A stretch of 64,000 bases of DNA from Verrucomicrobiales bacterium (GTDB lineage Bacteria > Verrucomicrobiota > Verrucomicrobiia > Verrucomicrobiales > DEV007): NCBI GenBank assembly GCA_029213065.1, contig JARGPH010000009.1, positions 1-64,000 of the forward strand. The letters run 5' to 3'. The notes beneath the pieces are model-generated. The model did no database searches and had not been told where the DNA came from. It was given only the letters and a program-made list of their open reading frames with translations. The position numbers were made by a program, and so were the translations under genes. This document shows positions 57,444-64,000 of this stretch, in pieces (positions within the stretch are counted from its first letter, which is position 1; every line of letters starts with the position of its first letter).

Positions 57444-58541
57444 ATGAGTGAGAAAATCGTCCGTTGGGGCATCATGGGAACGGCGGGGATTGCCCGGAAA
57501 AACTGGCAGGCGATCCGGAAGAGCGGGAACGGTCAGCTCGTTGCCGTGGCGAGTCGAACCGAAGAACGGGCTGCTCAGTATATCGCTGAAAACCAAAGCC
57601 AGGTCCCGCATGATCCTCCGCCGCGTCCGATTGGCGGATACGGTGAAATCATCGCCGCTGACGACATCGATGCCGTCTACATTCCGCTTCCGACCGGGGT
57701 GCGGAAGGACTATGCGATCGCGGCGGCGAAGGCGGGCAAGCACGTCCTCTGCGAGAAGCCCTGCGGGGTCGATGCCGATGCGCTTCGCGAAATCATTGCC
57801 GCATGCGAGGAGGCGGGGGTGCAGTTCATGGACGGAGTCATGTTCATGCACAGCGACCGGATGCCGGCGCTTCGCGGGGAGCTCGATAGCGGTGAAGCGG
57901 TCGGAGAGATCAAGCGCATCGCGACGCAGTTCAGTTTTATGGCCCCGGATGATTTTGATGAAAACATCCGGATGCAATCGGATATGGAGCCTCTCGGCAG
58001 TCTCGGCGACCTCGGATGGTATTGCATTCGCATCATTCTCTGGACGCTGAATTATGAAATGCCGACAAGTCTGCGTGCCCGCATGATCAGTCAATCGGGC
58101 GCGCCCGGCAGCCATGACGGCGTTCCCGTAACCCTTTCGGCAGAACTCATCTTCGCGAGCGGCGTGACCGCATCACTATACTGTTCCTTCGAGGCCGAGC
58201 ATCAGCAGTGGGTCAATATCAGCGGGACGAGGGGGCATATTGCGATGAACGATTTTGTTCTGCCATACTTCGGGCCCGAGGTCGGCTTCGATGTCGAGCA
58301 GGCCCATTTTGAAGTCGATCTCTGTCAGTTTCACATGGAGCGACATTCCCGTCGCGTGTCCGTGAACGAGTATGCAGACAGTCATTCGACCTCGCAGGAA
58401 ACGAAGCTGTTTCGCAAGTTTGGCGATCTCGTTCTCGGAGGAACGCCGGACCCGCACTGGCCTGAGATTGCTCTGAAAACCCAGATCGTTCTCGATACCT
58501 GTCTCAAGTCCGCGCGAAACGATGAGGAAATCGCGCTCTAG
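57444..58541 (+). CDS. Gfo/Idh/MocA-family NAD(P)-dependent oxidoreductase
   Basis: 365 residues. Rossmann start VRWGIMGTAGIARKNWQAI, VYIPLPTGVRKDYAIAAAKAGKHVLCEKP containing the family signature EKP, and a C-terminal beta-sheet domain (LGSLGDLGWYCIRIILWTLN). The catalytic Lys in EKP and His/Asp pair can be seen. Probably oxidises a sugar or inositol derivative; substrate unknown. Possible promoter 10 bases upstream. Confidence 0.93.
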   Translation: MSEKIVRWGIMGTAGIARKNWQAIRKSGNGQLVAVASRTEERAAQYIAENQSQVPHDPPPRPIGGYGEIIAADDIDAVYIPLPTGVRKDYAIAAAKAGKHVLCEKPCGVDADALREIIAACEEAGVQFMDGVMFMHSDRMPALRGELDSGEAVGEIKRIATQFSFMAPDDFDENIRMQSDMEPLGSLGDLGWYCIRIILWTLNYEMPTSLRARMISQSGAPGSHDGVPVTLSAELIFASGVTASLYCSFEAEHQQWVNISGTRGHIAMNDFVLPYFGPEVGFDVEQAHFEVDLCQFHMERHSRRVSVNEYADSHSTSQETKLFRKFGDLVLGGTPDPHWPEIALKTQIVLDTCLKSARNDEEIAL

Positions 58542-58576
58542 CATTCGCGTAACCCTGCAGCTTTCATTCCCGGGCT

Positions 58577-58692
58577 CTTTTTCTTTATCTTACTCTTAAT
58601 CTTTCGCGAAGCCTTTTTGGTTCGGGGCCTGTTAGGGCTGCGACGGGAGTCTCTATTTTGAGATTAAGAGTAAGATTATGAAAAAGAAAAAG
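58577..58692. repeat. Long inverted repeat (26 paired bases) between two genes
   Basis: ATCTTACTCTTAATCT (58587-58602) is exactly complementary to 58661-58676, and CTTTTTCTTT (58577-58586) to 58683-58692 across a 6-base asymmetric bulge. The 58-base centre is GC-richer. Could fold as a hairpin RNA or be a small non-autonomous element. No flanking duplication is evident. Confidence 0.65.
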
Positions 58693-58739
58693 GTTAAGAC
58701 GGGTGGGCTTTGGGGTGGGGGATGTTTAATTCGTATGGG

Positions 58740-58774
58740 TGATTGCACCGCTTCCGCGTTTGAGGCAGGCTTTC
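58740..58774. repeat. 35-bp direct repeat, copy 1
   Basis: Shares 31 of 35 positions with 59029-59063 and lies 25 bases before the start of the small membrane-protein gene at 58800. See the second copy. Confidence 0.8.
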
Positions 58775-58799
58775 AGGAAGGTTTTATACCGAAAGTGAT

Positions 58800-59027
58800 A
58801 TGCCAATAGGAGATGTCGTCGTCGAAGGACTTACCCGAATTTTTCTCGAGATTGTTTTCGAGGGCATCGCGTATATCACCGGTTATCTCATCCTCTTTCC
58901 TTTTACCTTTGGCAGGGTGAAGGAGAAATTCAGCAGCACTACGATCAGTTTTGTCGGGCTTGCTGCCTGGGTGGTTTTCATTGGCCTGATTTTGTGGCAA
59001 CCCTGGGAATCTGATGAAACTGTTTGA
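58800..59027 (+). CDS. Small two-helix membrane protein
   Basis: 75 residues: EIVFEGIAYITGYLILFPFT is the first hydrophobic helix, FVGLAAWVVFIGLILWQPW the second, with a positively charged turn between. Not recognised. It is followed, 40 bases on, by another membrane-protein gene, and both have the same 35-bp sequence in front of them. Confidence 0.65.
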   Translation: MPIGDVVVEGLTRIFLEIVFEGIAYITGYLILFPFTFGRVKEKFSSTTISFVGLAAWVVFIGLILWQPWESDETV

Positions 59028-59028
59028 G

Positions 59029-59063
59029 TGATTGCACCCCATCCGCGATTGAGGCAGACTTTC
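59029..59063. repeat. 35-bp direct repeat, copy 2
   Basis: Differs from 58740-58774 at only four positions. It ends four bases before the ATG at 59068 and begins just after the stop of the upstream gene. Both copies begin TGATTGCACC and contain TTGAGGCAG. Confidence 0.8.
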
Positions 59064-59067
59064 CGTC

Positions 59068-60063
59068 ATGAGCGAAGCGATCTGGTTCTACGAAGACAAT
59101 GGTGAACGAAAGGGGCCGGTTGCGGCTGATTTCCTTGTCGGGCTGAAGGCGTCCGGAACAATCACGGGGGAGACACTGGTCTGGCGGGACGGCTTTGCCG
59201 ATTGGCTTCCCTTTCGTGAGAGCGAATTGTTCGAGCCGGATGCTCAATCGGAAACCGCTTCCGCTCCTCCCTCGCTTCCGCCTGCGCTTCGGGCGAAGCC
59301 GGCTTTTGTGCCCCGCGAAATTTCCTTCAACCCCGACTACGAATTCGGAATTCGAAAGACCCTCGGGCAGGGCTGGCGACTCATGGTTTCCGACTTCTGG
59401 CCTTTCGTCGGCTTTTTTACGATCATGTATTTGATTGTCGGCGTTGTCGCTCAGTTAGGAGTGACAACGCTCTTTTTGATGTTTCCAATCATGGCAGGTT
59501 ACTCCTGGTATGCACTTCTCCGAAAGCGGGGGCAGCCCGCGGAGATGGATCTCCTTTTTGAAGGATTTCGGCGTCAGTTTGGTCCGCTCGCGCTCGCGAA
59601 CCTTGCCGTGATCGGAGTTGCACTGCTGATCTTTATGGTGCTTGGAATCGCCTGTTTCGGAGGCTGTGCCGGGATCGCCGCAGCGATTGATGGGGCCAGT
59701 GGAGGCAATCCCGAGAACCCTGTCGTTGTCGTTCTGGGGATCTTTCTTGGTGTGCTTCTCATCTGCGTTGTCATGATCCCCCTCATCCTCGCGAATCAGG
59801 TTGGCTGTTTTGTTATCCTCCTGATCATGGAGGGTGAATTGCAAGTCGGAGAGGCCATTTCGCTGGCCTGGAAGGCTACGAAACGGCGCTGGTTCAAATT
59901 TGTGCTTCTGGCGCTCGTTGCGATGGCGCTGTCGCTCCTCGGAATGCTCGCACTCTACGTCGGTGTCTTTGTGTCCTGCGCCTGGCTTGCTCTCGGACAG
60001 ATTTATATCTACGAGGAAGCGTTCGGGGATGAGAAGGTGAGAAGCCGGAGGCCCGGCGCGTGA
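59068..60063 (+). CDS. GYF_2 (DUF4339) membrane protein
   Basis: 331 residues. N-terminal GYF_2 domain (WFYEDNGERKGPVAADFLVG; WRDGFADWLP), Pro-rich linker, then five or six membrane helices with LMFPIMAGYSWYALLRKRGQ and FVLLALVAMALSLLGML. Proteins of this build are common in Verrucomicrobia and act on proline-rich partners (inference). Possibly co-regulated with the small membrane gene at 58800 by the repeat. Confidence 0.88.
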   Translation: MSEAIWFYEDNGERKGPVAADFLVGLKASGTITGETLVWRDGFADWLPFRESELFEPDAQSETASAPPSLPPALRAKPAFVPREISFNPDYEFGIRKTLGQGWRLMVSDFWPFVGFFTIMYLIVGVVAQLGVTTLFLMFPIMAGYSWYALLRKRGQPAEMDLLFEGFRRQFGPLALANLAVIGVALLIFMVLGIACFGGCAGIAAAIDGASGGNPENPVVVVLGIFLGVLLICVVMIPLILANQVGCFVILLIMEGELQVGEAISLAWKATKRRWFKFVLLALVAMALSLLGMLALYVGVFVSCAWLALGQIYIYEEAFGDEKVRSRRPGA

Positions 60064-60243
60064 GAAGGTGCCCCTCAGGGAGTGGCGTGCTTCCAGCCGC
60101 CAGCAGAGACTCACGCCGCCGGTTTCAGCAGTGGGTTGCCTGGAGAGGCGTGACTTCGGTGCGGAGTCCAAAACTGGGGGCGCGGCCACGAAGGAAGAGT
60201 ATGGAATCGAATCAGAGAAGTCAATCGACTCGCGACGTGTTTG

Positions 60244-60269
60244 GGCTTGAGCTCGCAGCCTTGTTGTGC
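60244..60269 (-). other. Half attC site at the downstream end of the cassette array
   Basis: Read on the minus strand, GCACAAC (R''-like) is followed by AAGGCTGCGAGCTCAAGCC, the same start as the other attC sites here (ACAAGGCGC, ACAAGCGCA). It lies 12 bases beyond the stop of the gene at 60282. No matching right half was found down to 60064, so the site looks truncated and may mark the end of the array. Confidence 0.45.
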
Positions 60270-60281
60270 CCGCCCGATCCA

Positions 60282-60584
60282 TCAGATAAGCTCGATCCGC
60301 GGCCCGATCGCCTCCAGCTCAAGGAGAAACTCCGGCTCCAGAACAGCGTTCGACAATACCAGGGATGAAAGTCCGGGGATTTCAGCCAACGAGCGGATCA
60401 CAGAGCTGGAAAGACCATGAGCGTTAATCGCTACTTGCTGAATTCCGTCGAGTTCACGAAGTCTCGTGGCATCATCGTCACAGAGATCAACTTCGAGAAG
60501 GTTAATTGCTGCAACGTCAGCATCCCAGACATACCCGCCTCCGATCTCCTCAATCCAGTTAAGAATACGCTCATCCGGCATCAT
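60282..60584 (-). CDS. Cassette gene C: small helical or LRR-like protein
   Basis: 100 residues from ATG 60584, chosen because GAAGGA precedes it and the preceding attC R' box ends at 60636 (the frame is open further into the attC site). Acidic and leucine-rich, with repeats such as AINLLEVDLCDDDATRLREL and SLAEIPGLSSLVLSNAVLEP that suggest two or three leucine-rich repeats. Not recognised. Its stop codon is followed by a half attC site, and its neighbours are other cassette genes on the same strand. Confidence 0.7.
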   Translation of the reverse strand: MMPDERILNWIEEIGGGYVWDADVAAINLLEVDLCDDDATRLRELDGIQQVAINAHGLSSSVIRSLAEIPGLSSLVLSNAVLEPEFLLELEAIGPRIELI

Positions 60585-60635
60585 GAAATCAAAACGTCCT
60601 TCGCTTACACTGTCCGCGAGTTCGAGGTTTTCTTG

Positions 60636-61437
60636 GCACAACTTCAAGCATGAGGCGCGGCTGACCGGAAGCGCGCGCTCGATGCAGGACAAGGGTTGTA
60701 GTTACAGTGGATCATTCGAACTCGGAGCGGGTCAGCCGTTGCTCTCCATGCGCTTGTGTGTGCCCAGCATGGGCGCAGTCCTAAAGGGGTTCAAGTCCCC
60801 TGTGAATAAAACCATGAAAGAAAAACACCAGCTGAAGCCAACTGCGGAAGGGCGACCGACCGTGGGAAGGAAGGCTAGGCGAAATCCGTGAGCCGATGAA
60901 CAAAAACTGCATACGAGGCCGACGCGGCGGGGTGAGCTGGCACAACACAGCGAAGCCCTGTGGTTTGGCCGTGGAGGTAAATGCAGCGGTTGTGCGGAGG
61001 ACGACTGCGTTCTTACCTGGGGAGATCTCGATTGCACGCGGTCGCGAAAGCGGCAGCGCCGTGCGCAGTAATGCGTTGGGTGATGATCGAGAAGTCAGCA
61101 GAGGTCATAGTACTGAGATAATGAACCGAGGGGCTGAGAGATGCCCGTTTAAACAACGAAACTCGCAAGCACAACTCAGGAAGGACCGAACCGGAACGAT
61201 AGCCCGACCTGTTGATTCCTCCATGGCGATGAACCCGACAGGGGGAGCCAAATATGGGGATGGATTAGCAGGCAGAGAAAGAGAGGCTATGCGTGGTCAC
61301 TGTTCCGAAAGGAGAGGTGACCATCGTTCACTATCCATTCGTGGGTAGCCAGACGACCGGAACCGCCGTGCTACGGACCCGTATGGCCGGTGGTGTGGGG
61401 GGAGCGGGTTCAATCCCCGTTCCTACCCGATTATGCC
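60636..61437 (-). other. attC site B, interrupted by a group II intron
   Basis: Without the intron the site is 60636-60757 joined to 61432-61437. On the minus strand it begins with GGCATA/ACAAGCGCATGGAG and ends with CATGCTTGAAGTTGTGC. Inner arms CGGCTGACC (60658-60666) and GGTCAGCCG (60730-60738) pair exactly, and CAAGCAT pairs with ATGCGCTTG. It shares an ATTCGA(A)CTCGGAGCGGGTCAG segment with attC A. The stop codon of the ankyrin gene lies in its R'' box; the next cassette gene begins 52 bases after the R' box. Confidence 0.8.
60758..61431 (+). mobile_element. Group II intron without a reverse-transcriptase gene
   Basis: 674 nt. The 5' end GTGTG fits GUGYG, followed by GCCCAGCATGGGC (short hairpin of domain I). 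Near the 3' end lie a domain V-like hairpin (ACCGCCG at 61362-61368 pairing with CGGTGGT at 61388-61394, stem TACG/CGTA capped by GACC) and a domain VI-like stem with an unpaired A at 61425, seven bases from the terminal AT. Removing it restores an attC junction (CGCTTGTTATGCC). Only a 150-codon frame with no RT motif is inside; it is likely a deletion derivative mobilised in trans, or relic. Class C is suggested by the attC target, not proven. Confidence 0.8.
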
Positions 61438-61838
61438 TTTGACGGGATGTGTTGTTTCACGTCGAAATTCGCGATTGTGTCCGCCAGTGAACGGGGCGAA
61501 ACACCGTGATTGTTCGCAATGTCTGGATCAGCACCGGCATCAAGAAGAATCCTGATCAATTCGCCGCGTCCACGCGAATTGAAGACGGCGGTGCTCAAGG
61601 GAGTGTTTCCGTGCTCATCCTGTATATCCACATTGGCACCGCGTTGGATGAGTAGCGATGCCACGGGAGCCGACCATTCCTGCGCCGCAAAGTGGAGTGG
61701 CACCCATCCGCGAGCATCCTGGTGATTGATATCGCAACCCTCCGTGATCAGCCGCTCAGCCAACTCTGCCTGCTCTTCCTCTGGCTTGTGTTGAGGGGTA
61801 TAGTGAAGGTCGGATCTACCGTATCGGTCGAGGCTCAT
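61431..61838 (-). CDS. Cassette gene B: ankyrin-repeat protein
   Basis: 135 residues. Three ankyrin repeats can be read: ARGWVPLHFAAQEWSAPVAS, EHGNTPLSTAVFNSRGRGEL and NNHGVSPRSLADTIANFDV, with the GANVDIQD and GADPDIAN loops in between. Starts 8 bases after the R' box of attC A and stops in the R'' box of attC B, so it is an integron cassette gene. The last base of its stop codon is also the last base of the group II intron; the codon would be TAA with or without the intron. Partner protein unknown. Confidence 0.85.
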   Translation of the reverse strand: MSLDRYGRSDLHYTPQHKPEEEQAELAERLITEGCDINHQDARGWVPLHFAAQEWSAPVASLLIQRGANVDIQDEHGNTPLSTAVFNSRGRGELIRILLDAGADPDIANNHGVSPRSLADTIANFDVKQHIPSKA

Positions 61839-61845
61839 TTTCTTG

Positions 61846-61973
61846 GCATAACGTCAAAGCTCACAGAACCCCTGACCGGGGGCGAGCGTTGACTCCAAAG
61901 TTGAGGATTGAATGGCCATGGAAAATTCGACTCGGAGCGGGTCAGGGGTTCTGTGCAGCGCCTTGTTAGGTCT
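61846..61973 (-). other. attC site A (complete)
   Basis: On the minus strand: R'' ACCTAAC (61973-61967), AAGGCGCTG, then arms CACAGAACCCCTGACC (61955-61940) and GGTCAGGGGTTCTGTG (61877-61862) that pair over 16 bases, GAGCTTTGAC, and R' GTTATGC (61852-61846). Total 128 bases, variable region 62 bases. The stop codon of the upstream gene is in R'', and the next gene begins 8 bases after R'. This is the clearest attC of the window. Confidence 0.85.
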
Positions 61974-62757
61974 TCGGTTGGTCTTCTTGTTTGGGCTTGA
62001 GATCCGCGGAATCCATCAACTCAGAAATCGAAGTTCCGCTGAACTTCGGTTTTTCAATGTCGTCAAAATCTCCAAAATCTTCGCTCGAAAATGCCCGCCA
62101 CGAATCAGACCTGGCGTGGGCGGCCCCATATAGAATTACACCATAGACTGATGGCTGAGCCTCGAAATACGGAAGGTGCCCCGTCGTAATCTCCGCTGCA
62201 TCAATCTTGTATGAATTGAGAAGCCCCTGTCGGTGAAGGACGTTTAAGTCTGTATCGTAGTTGATTTGGTATTGATCGTGAATCTCCCGACTGGCGAAGA
62301 AGATGCGGATCTTTTGGAGTGCGCTACCCATCCCAACGTTCAAGCCTTGGTGATGGGTGATCAATTCTTGGTTGAGCACTCGATAAACTAGGTAGTGCAA
62401 TCGTAGCTGCGATGAGGAGAGAGCCTTAATCGTGTCAACGAAGGGAATCGTCCCATCGTTCTTACCATCTTCCGAACGTGACGAAGCCAAGATGCCGCCA
62501 AAATACTCTGCGCAGATCTCGTCTTCAGTAAAGGCTCCGTTCCAAAGAACGTCTCGCATCACTCTCAAATTGGCGCGCTTACCATCTTCAGTATCAGAAA
62601 CTTTCTTTGTAGCGGCGCGTAGAATCTTGTCTCGTCCTACTGCATACAATGATTTCAGGTCTTCGCCAAGTTCATCTAGGGTGGGTCCCAGCGCCTTTCT
62701 GATTGCCCATTCCCCGGGCAAACCGATTTCGTGACGCAGTTCGTTTTCGTCTGGCAT
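61966..62757 (-). CDS. Cassette gene A: Abi-alpha (DUF4393)-like protein
   Basis: 263 residues, no membrane helix. The middle has ANLRVMRDVLWNGAFTEDEI, EYFGGILASSRSEDGK and PFVDTIKALSSSQLRLHYL, which resembles the core of Abi-alpha/DUF4393 proteins (EDExxxxxxxLLA followed by a lspxqxxlL segment), linked to phage abortive infection. The C-terminal part (SVYGVILYGAAHARSDSWRA) resembles the final domain of such proteins. Resemblance is from memory and motif order, without a search. It starts 10 bases after a GTTAGGT box and stops inside attC A. Confidence 0.55.
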   Translation of the reverse strand: MPDENELRHEIGLPGEWAIRKALGPTLDELGEDLKSLYAVGRDKILRAATKKVSDTEDGKRANLRVMRDVLWNGAFTEDEICAEYFGGILASSRSEDGKNDGTIPFVDTIKALSSSQLRLHYLVYRVLNQELITHHQGLNVGMGSALQKIRIFFASREIHDQYQINYDTDLNVLHRQGLLNSYKIDAAEITTGHLPYFEAQPSVYGVILYGAAHARSDSWRAFSSEDFGDFDDIEKPKFSGTSISELMDSADLKPKQEDQPKT

Positions 62758-62766
62758 AATTTTCTG

Positions 62767-62773
62767 ACCTAAC
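62767..62773 (-). other. R'-box-like integration junction GTTAGGT
   Basis: On the minus strand GTTAGGT fits the GTTRRRY recombination core, 9 bases before the ATG of cassette gene A. Its upstream neighbour is a promoter-like repeat rather than a second attC arm, which would fit an attI-type or secondary site. Confidence 0.45.
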
Positions 62774-62774
62774 A

Positions 62775-62819
62775 GTATTTATTAGTATCACCTCACGCAG
62801 TGATATCACTGGAGGCATT
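62775..62819. repeat. 45-bp element with dyad, copy A
   Basis: 41 of 45 positions equal 63516-63560. It contains TATCAC-N8-GTGATA and the palindrome GTGATATCAC. It ends one base before GTTAGGT and lies 18-62 bases before the start of cassette gene A. Confidence 0.85.
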
Positions 62820-63076
62820 CGGAACTGAAAATGTCCTGCAGCCCTTGATTTCGCAAGGTCTTATTTAAGGTGCATGCGTATATCCGGGCGGTTTGAGAAC
62901 GTCGCGATAAGCTGAGTTGATGTGCCTGATATCGCGGCGATGTGAGTTGGCAGGAGCTGGCAGGGACAGGTTAATCGTTCGATCTGATAGTTCCGGATCC
63001 ACCTTGTTTATATGATAGCCATGGTTTCCAACCATCCTGCTTCAAATAGCTAACTTCGCCCCGGGGATCAGCTGAA

Positions 63077-63502
63077 TTACGATTCGCGTCTGCGTGGAAA
63101 GCAGCGTTCCCGGGTCGGCGCAAGAGACAGCATGAGCAGGATTGAAATCAGCACAAAGACGTAGACGATGTTCCCGACGAGAAGAGAACTGAATACAATT
63201 TGCTCCATCTTCGGTGCTCTCTCAAAGAGACCAAATAGCTGGAAACTCGCAGCTCCCAACAGAAGAGTGGTTGCCACTATAGAAACTGGGTAGGCGGCCC
63301 GAATTCGGAAAATAAGACCCATTCCGGAAGCCAATGCTATCGTCACGAGAATCAGGTGTCCTAAGTAGGCCGTCAGGTTTGATGCTTCGGAAATTCCGGA
63401 CCATGTAACCGGTGTCAATGCATTGGTGAGCCCCGTAAAGCATATAACCGTCAAAGCGGTTGCAGGAATAAGGTGGAAAGCGCTTCGGTCGATAGATTTC
63501 AT
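63077..63502 (-). CDS. Small four-helix membrane protein
   Basis: 141 residues from ATG 63502 (an ATG 27 codons earlier would lie in the repeat). Four membrane helices: FHLIPATALTVICFTGLTNAL, LTAYLGHLILVTIALASGMG, AYPVSIVATTLLLGAASFQLF, FSSLLVGNIVYVFVLISILL. Ends with a basic tail (TRERCFPRRRES). Not recognised. The 45-bp dyad element lies directly upstream, the same as in front of cassette gene A, so both may share regulation. Confidence 0.75.
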   Translation of the reverse strand: MKSIDRSAFHLIPATALTVICFTGLTNALTPVTWSGISEASNLTAYLGHLILVTIALASGMGLIFRIRAAYPVSIVATTLLLGAASFQLFGLFERAPKMEQIVFSSLLVGNIVYVFVLISILLMLSLAPTRERCFPRRRES

Positions 63503-63515
63503 TTTTGAGCGAATG

Positions 63516-63560
63516 GTATTTATCAGTATCACCTCACGCAGTGATATCACGAAAGGCATT
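63516..63560. repeat. 45-bp element with dyad, copy B
   Basis: Second copy, 14-58 bases upstream of the membrane-protein gene starting at 63502. Same dyad; the copies diverge at the very base where copy A meets GTTAGGT. Confidence 0.85.
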
Positions 63561-63638
63561 TGTTCACCGGAATGCCTGCTCAAGAGAGTTGGGTAACAGA
63601 AGGATGTCTACCTGTCTTTCCTATAGCGAGACCGAAAA

Positions 63639-64000
63639 TCACCCCAGTATCAAATACCGCAGCCCGATCAAAAAGATCATTCCGAAGACGATCTTTTTGA
63701 GTTGATCGCGGGGCATCCGGTCGAGGGTTTTTTTGCCTAACCAAACGGCTAAAATCGCGGTGGGCATGGAAAAGGCGATGAGCTTGAGCAGGTCCGGGGT
63801 GAAATGTCCGGCTCCGGCGACGAGGCTGTTGCGGACGACGCCGCCGGCGAGGAAGGCGGTTTGAAGAACCGCGACGCTGGTGACTTTGGGCCAGCCGCGG
63901 GAGTAGGCGTAGACGACGAGAGGTGGACCTCCGACGTTGAATGAGCCGGCGAGGACGCCACCGATGAGTCCGAAGGCGGTGCCGCTTTTCTCGGGGATGG
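63639..64000 (-). CDS. TauE/SafE-family sulfite exporter, N-terminus beyond the window
   Basis: The frame is open from the right edge to a stop at 63639-63641 (about 120 codons). Hydrophobic helices with GLIGGVLAGSFNVGGPPLVV and KLIAFSMPTAILAVWLGKK, then LKKIVFGMIFLIGLRYLILG at the C-terminus. The GGPPL motif and two-repeat architecture match the TauE/SafE exporter family (sulfonate or sulfoacetate export). First half is missing. Confidence 0.85.
   Translation of the reverse strand, partial: IPEKSGTAFGLIGGVLAGSFNVGGPPLVVYAYSRGWPKVTSVAVLQTAFLAGGVVRNSLVAGAGHFTPDLLKLIAFSMPTAILAVWLGKKTLDRMPRDQLKKIVFGMIFLIGLRYLILG

Larger units (their letters stand above)
62758..63076. other. 319-base region upstream of the array
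   Basis: No gene seen. Next to cassette gene A it contains GTTAGGT (read on the minus strand, 62773-62767), an R'-box-like junction, and then the first copy of a 45-bp element with a dyad (62775-62819). The remaining 250 bases are not coding in any frame and contain no second attC arms, so this may be an attI-like or recombination junction, or a relic of a lost integrase end. Confidence 0.5.

Noticed and set aside
60064-60243. Putative gene or second attC arm between the GYF_2 gene and the half attC
   Set aside because: Open frames exist but lack starts, stops and domain features; no sequence complementary to the half site was found.
60896-61348. 150-codon frame inside the group II intron
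   Set aside because: No RT, maturase or endonuclease motif; it covers ribozyme domains.

Overview
The window is about 57% GC, densely coded chromosomal DNA from what looks like a verrucomicrobial (Verrucomicrobiota) bacterium, possibly marine or surface-associated. The lineage call is an inference from gene content: DUF1080, NHL-repeat and c-type cytochrome secreted proteins at the left edge, a DUF1592-family multidomain cytochrome paired with a DUF1552 protein, an S1 sulfatase next to a sugar-acid operon, an SHD1-domain peptidase and a fused SpmA-SpmB. This combination is typical of the Planctomycetes-Verrucomicrobia-Chlamydiae group. No rRNA or tRNA gene, CRISPR array or prophage was recognised.

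Layout. 1-3721: minus-strand set of secreted proteins (c-type cytochrome cut by the window edge, unknown protein, DUF1080, NHL propeller). 3887-10362: housekeeping and small genes (PAP2 phosphatase, HAD hydrolase, Pmp3 peptide, NTF2-like protein, EF-hand esterase, DUF502 protein, methyltransferase). 10391-21889: an 11.5-kb minus-strand copper/silver resistance block. It encodes a TolC-like channel, a CusB-like adaptor, a CusA-like RND pump, a metal-binding lipoprotein, a three-gene set resembling the CnrYXH signalling system (membrane anti-sigma, periplasmic metal sensor, ECF sigma factor), and a CopA-type P-type ATPase. 22034-25388: metE and metR diverge around a MetR-box-like dyad. 25379-27364: mini kinase-like protein, Rnk, NhaR-like regulator. 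27382-33688: an operon for uptake and breakdown of a sugar acid (sulfatase, DHDPS-family enzyme, enolase-superfamily dehydratase, sodium symporter, DgoK); three of its junctions are ATGA overlaps. 33908-37878: DUF1552 and DUF1592-type genes. 38090-44534: a two-enzyme esterase/SGNH fusion, two small hypothetical genes, fused SpmAB and a DUF255 thioredoxin-domain protein. 44554-58541: DEAD-box helicase, response regulator, YqjD/YqjE-like stress operon, O-antigen-ligase-like protein, metallo-hydrolase, APH kinase, RecQ, SHD1 peptidase, Gfo/Idh oxidoreductase.

The most unusual part is 60.2-63.6 kb. It reads as a small integron cassette array without a visible integrase (a CALIN-like cluster). Three small minus-strand genes (an LRR/helical protein, an ankyrin protein and an Abi-alpha-like protein) are each bounded by attC-like sites. 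Stop codons fall in or just before the R'' box, and two of the three starts lie within 10 bases of an R' box. One attC site is split by a 674-nt group II intron that has 5' and 3' ends and a domain V/VI but no reverse transcriptase gene. Just upstream of the array a 45-bp element carrying a dyad is present twice, each copy directly in front of a gene.

Other structures: a near-perfect 35-bp direct repeat in front of two neighbouring membrane-protein genes (58.7-59.1 kb), a long inverted repeat at 58.6 kb, an 18-bp palindrome ahead of the YqjD-like operon, and a 15-bp tandem repeat encoding VTHDP in the dehydratase gene. Starts were moved inward wherever a signal peptide, an ATGA overlap or a Shine-Dalgarno-like sequence argued for it.
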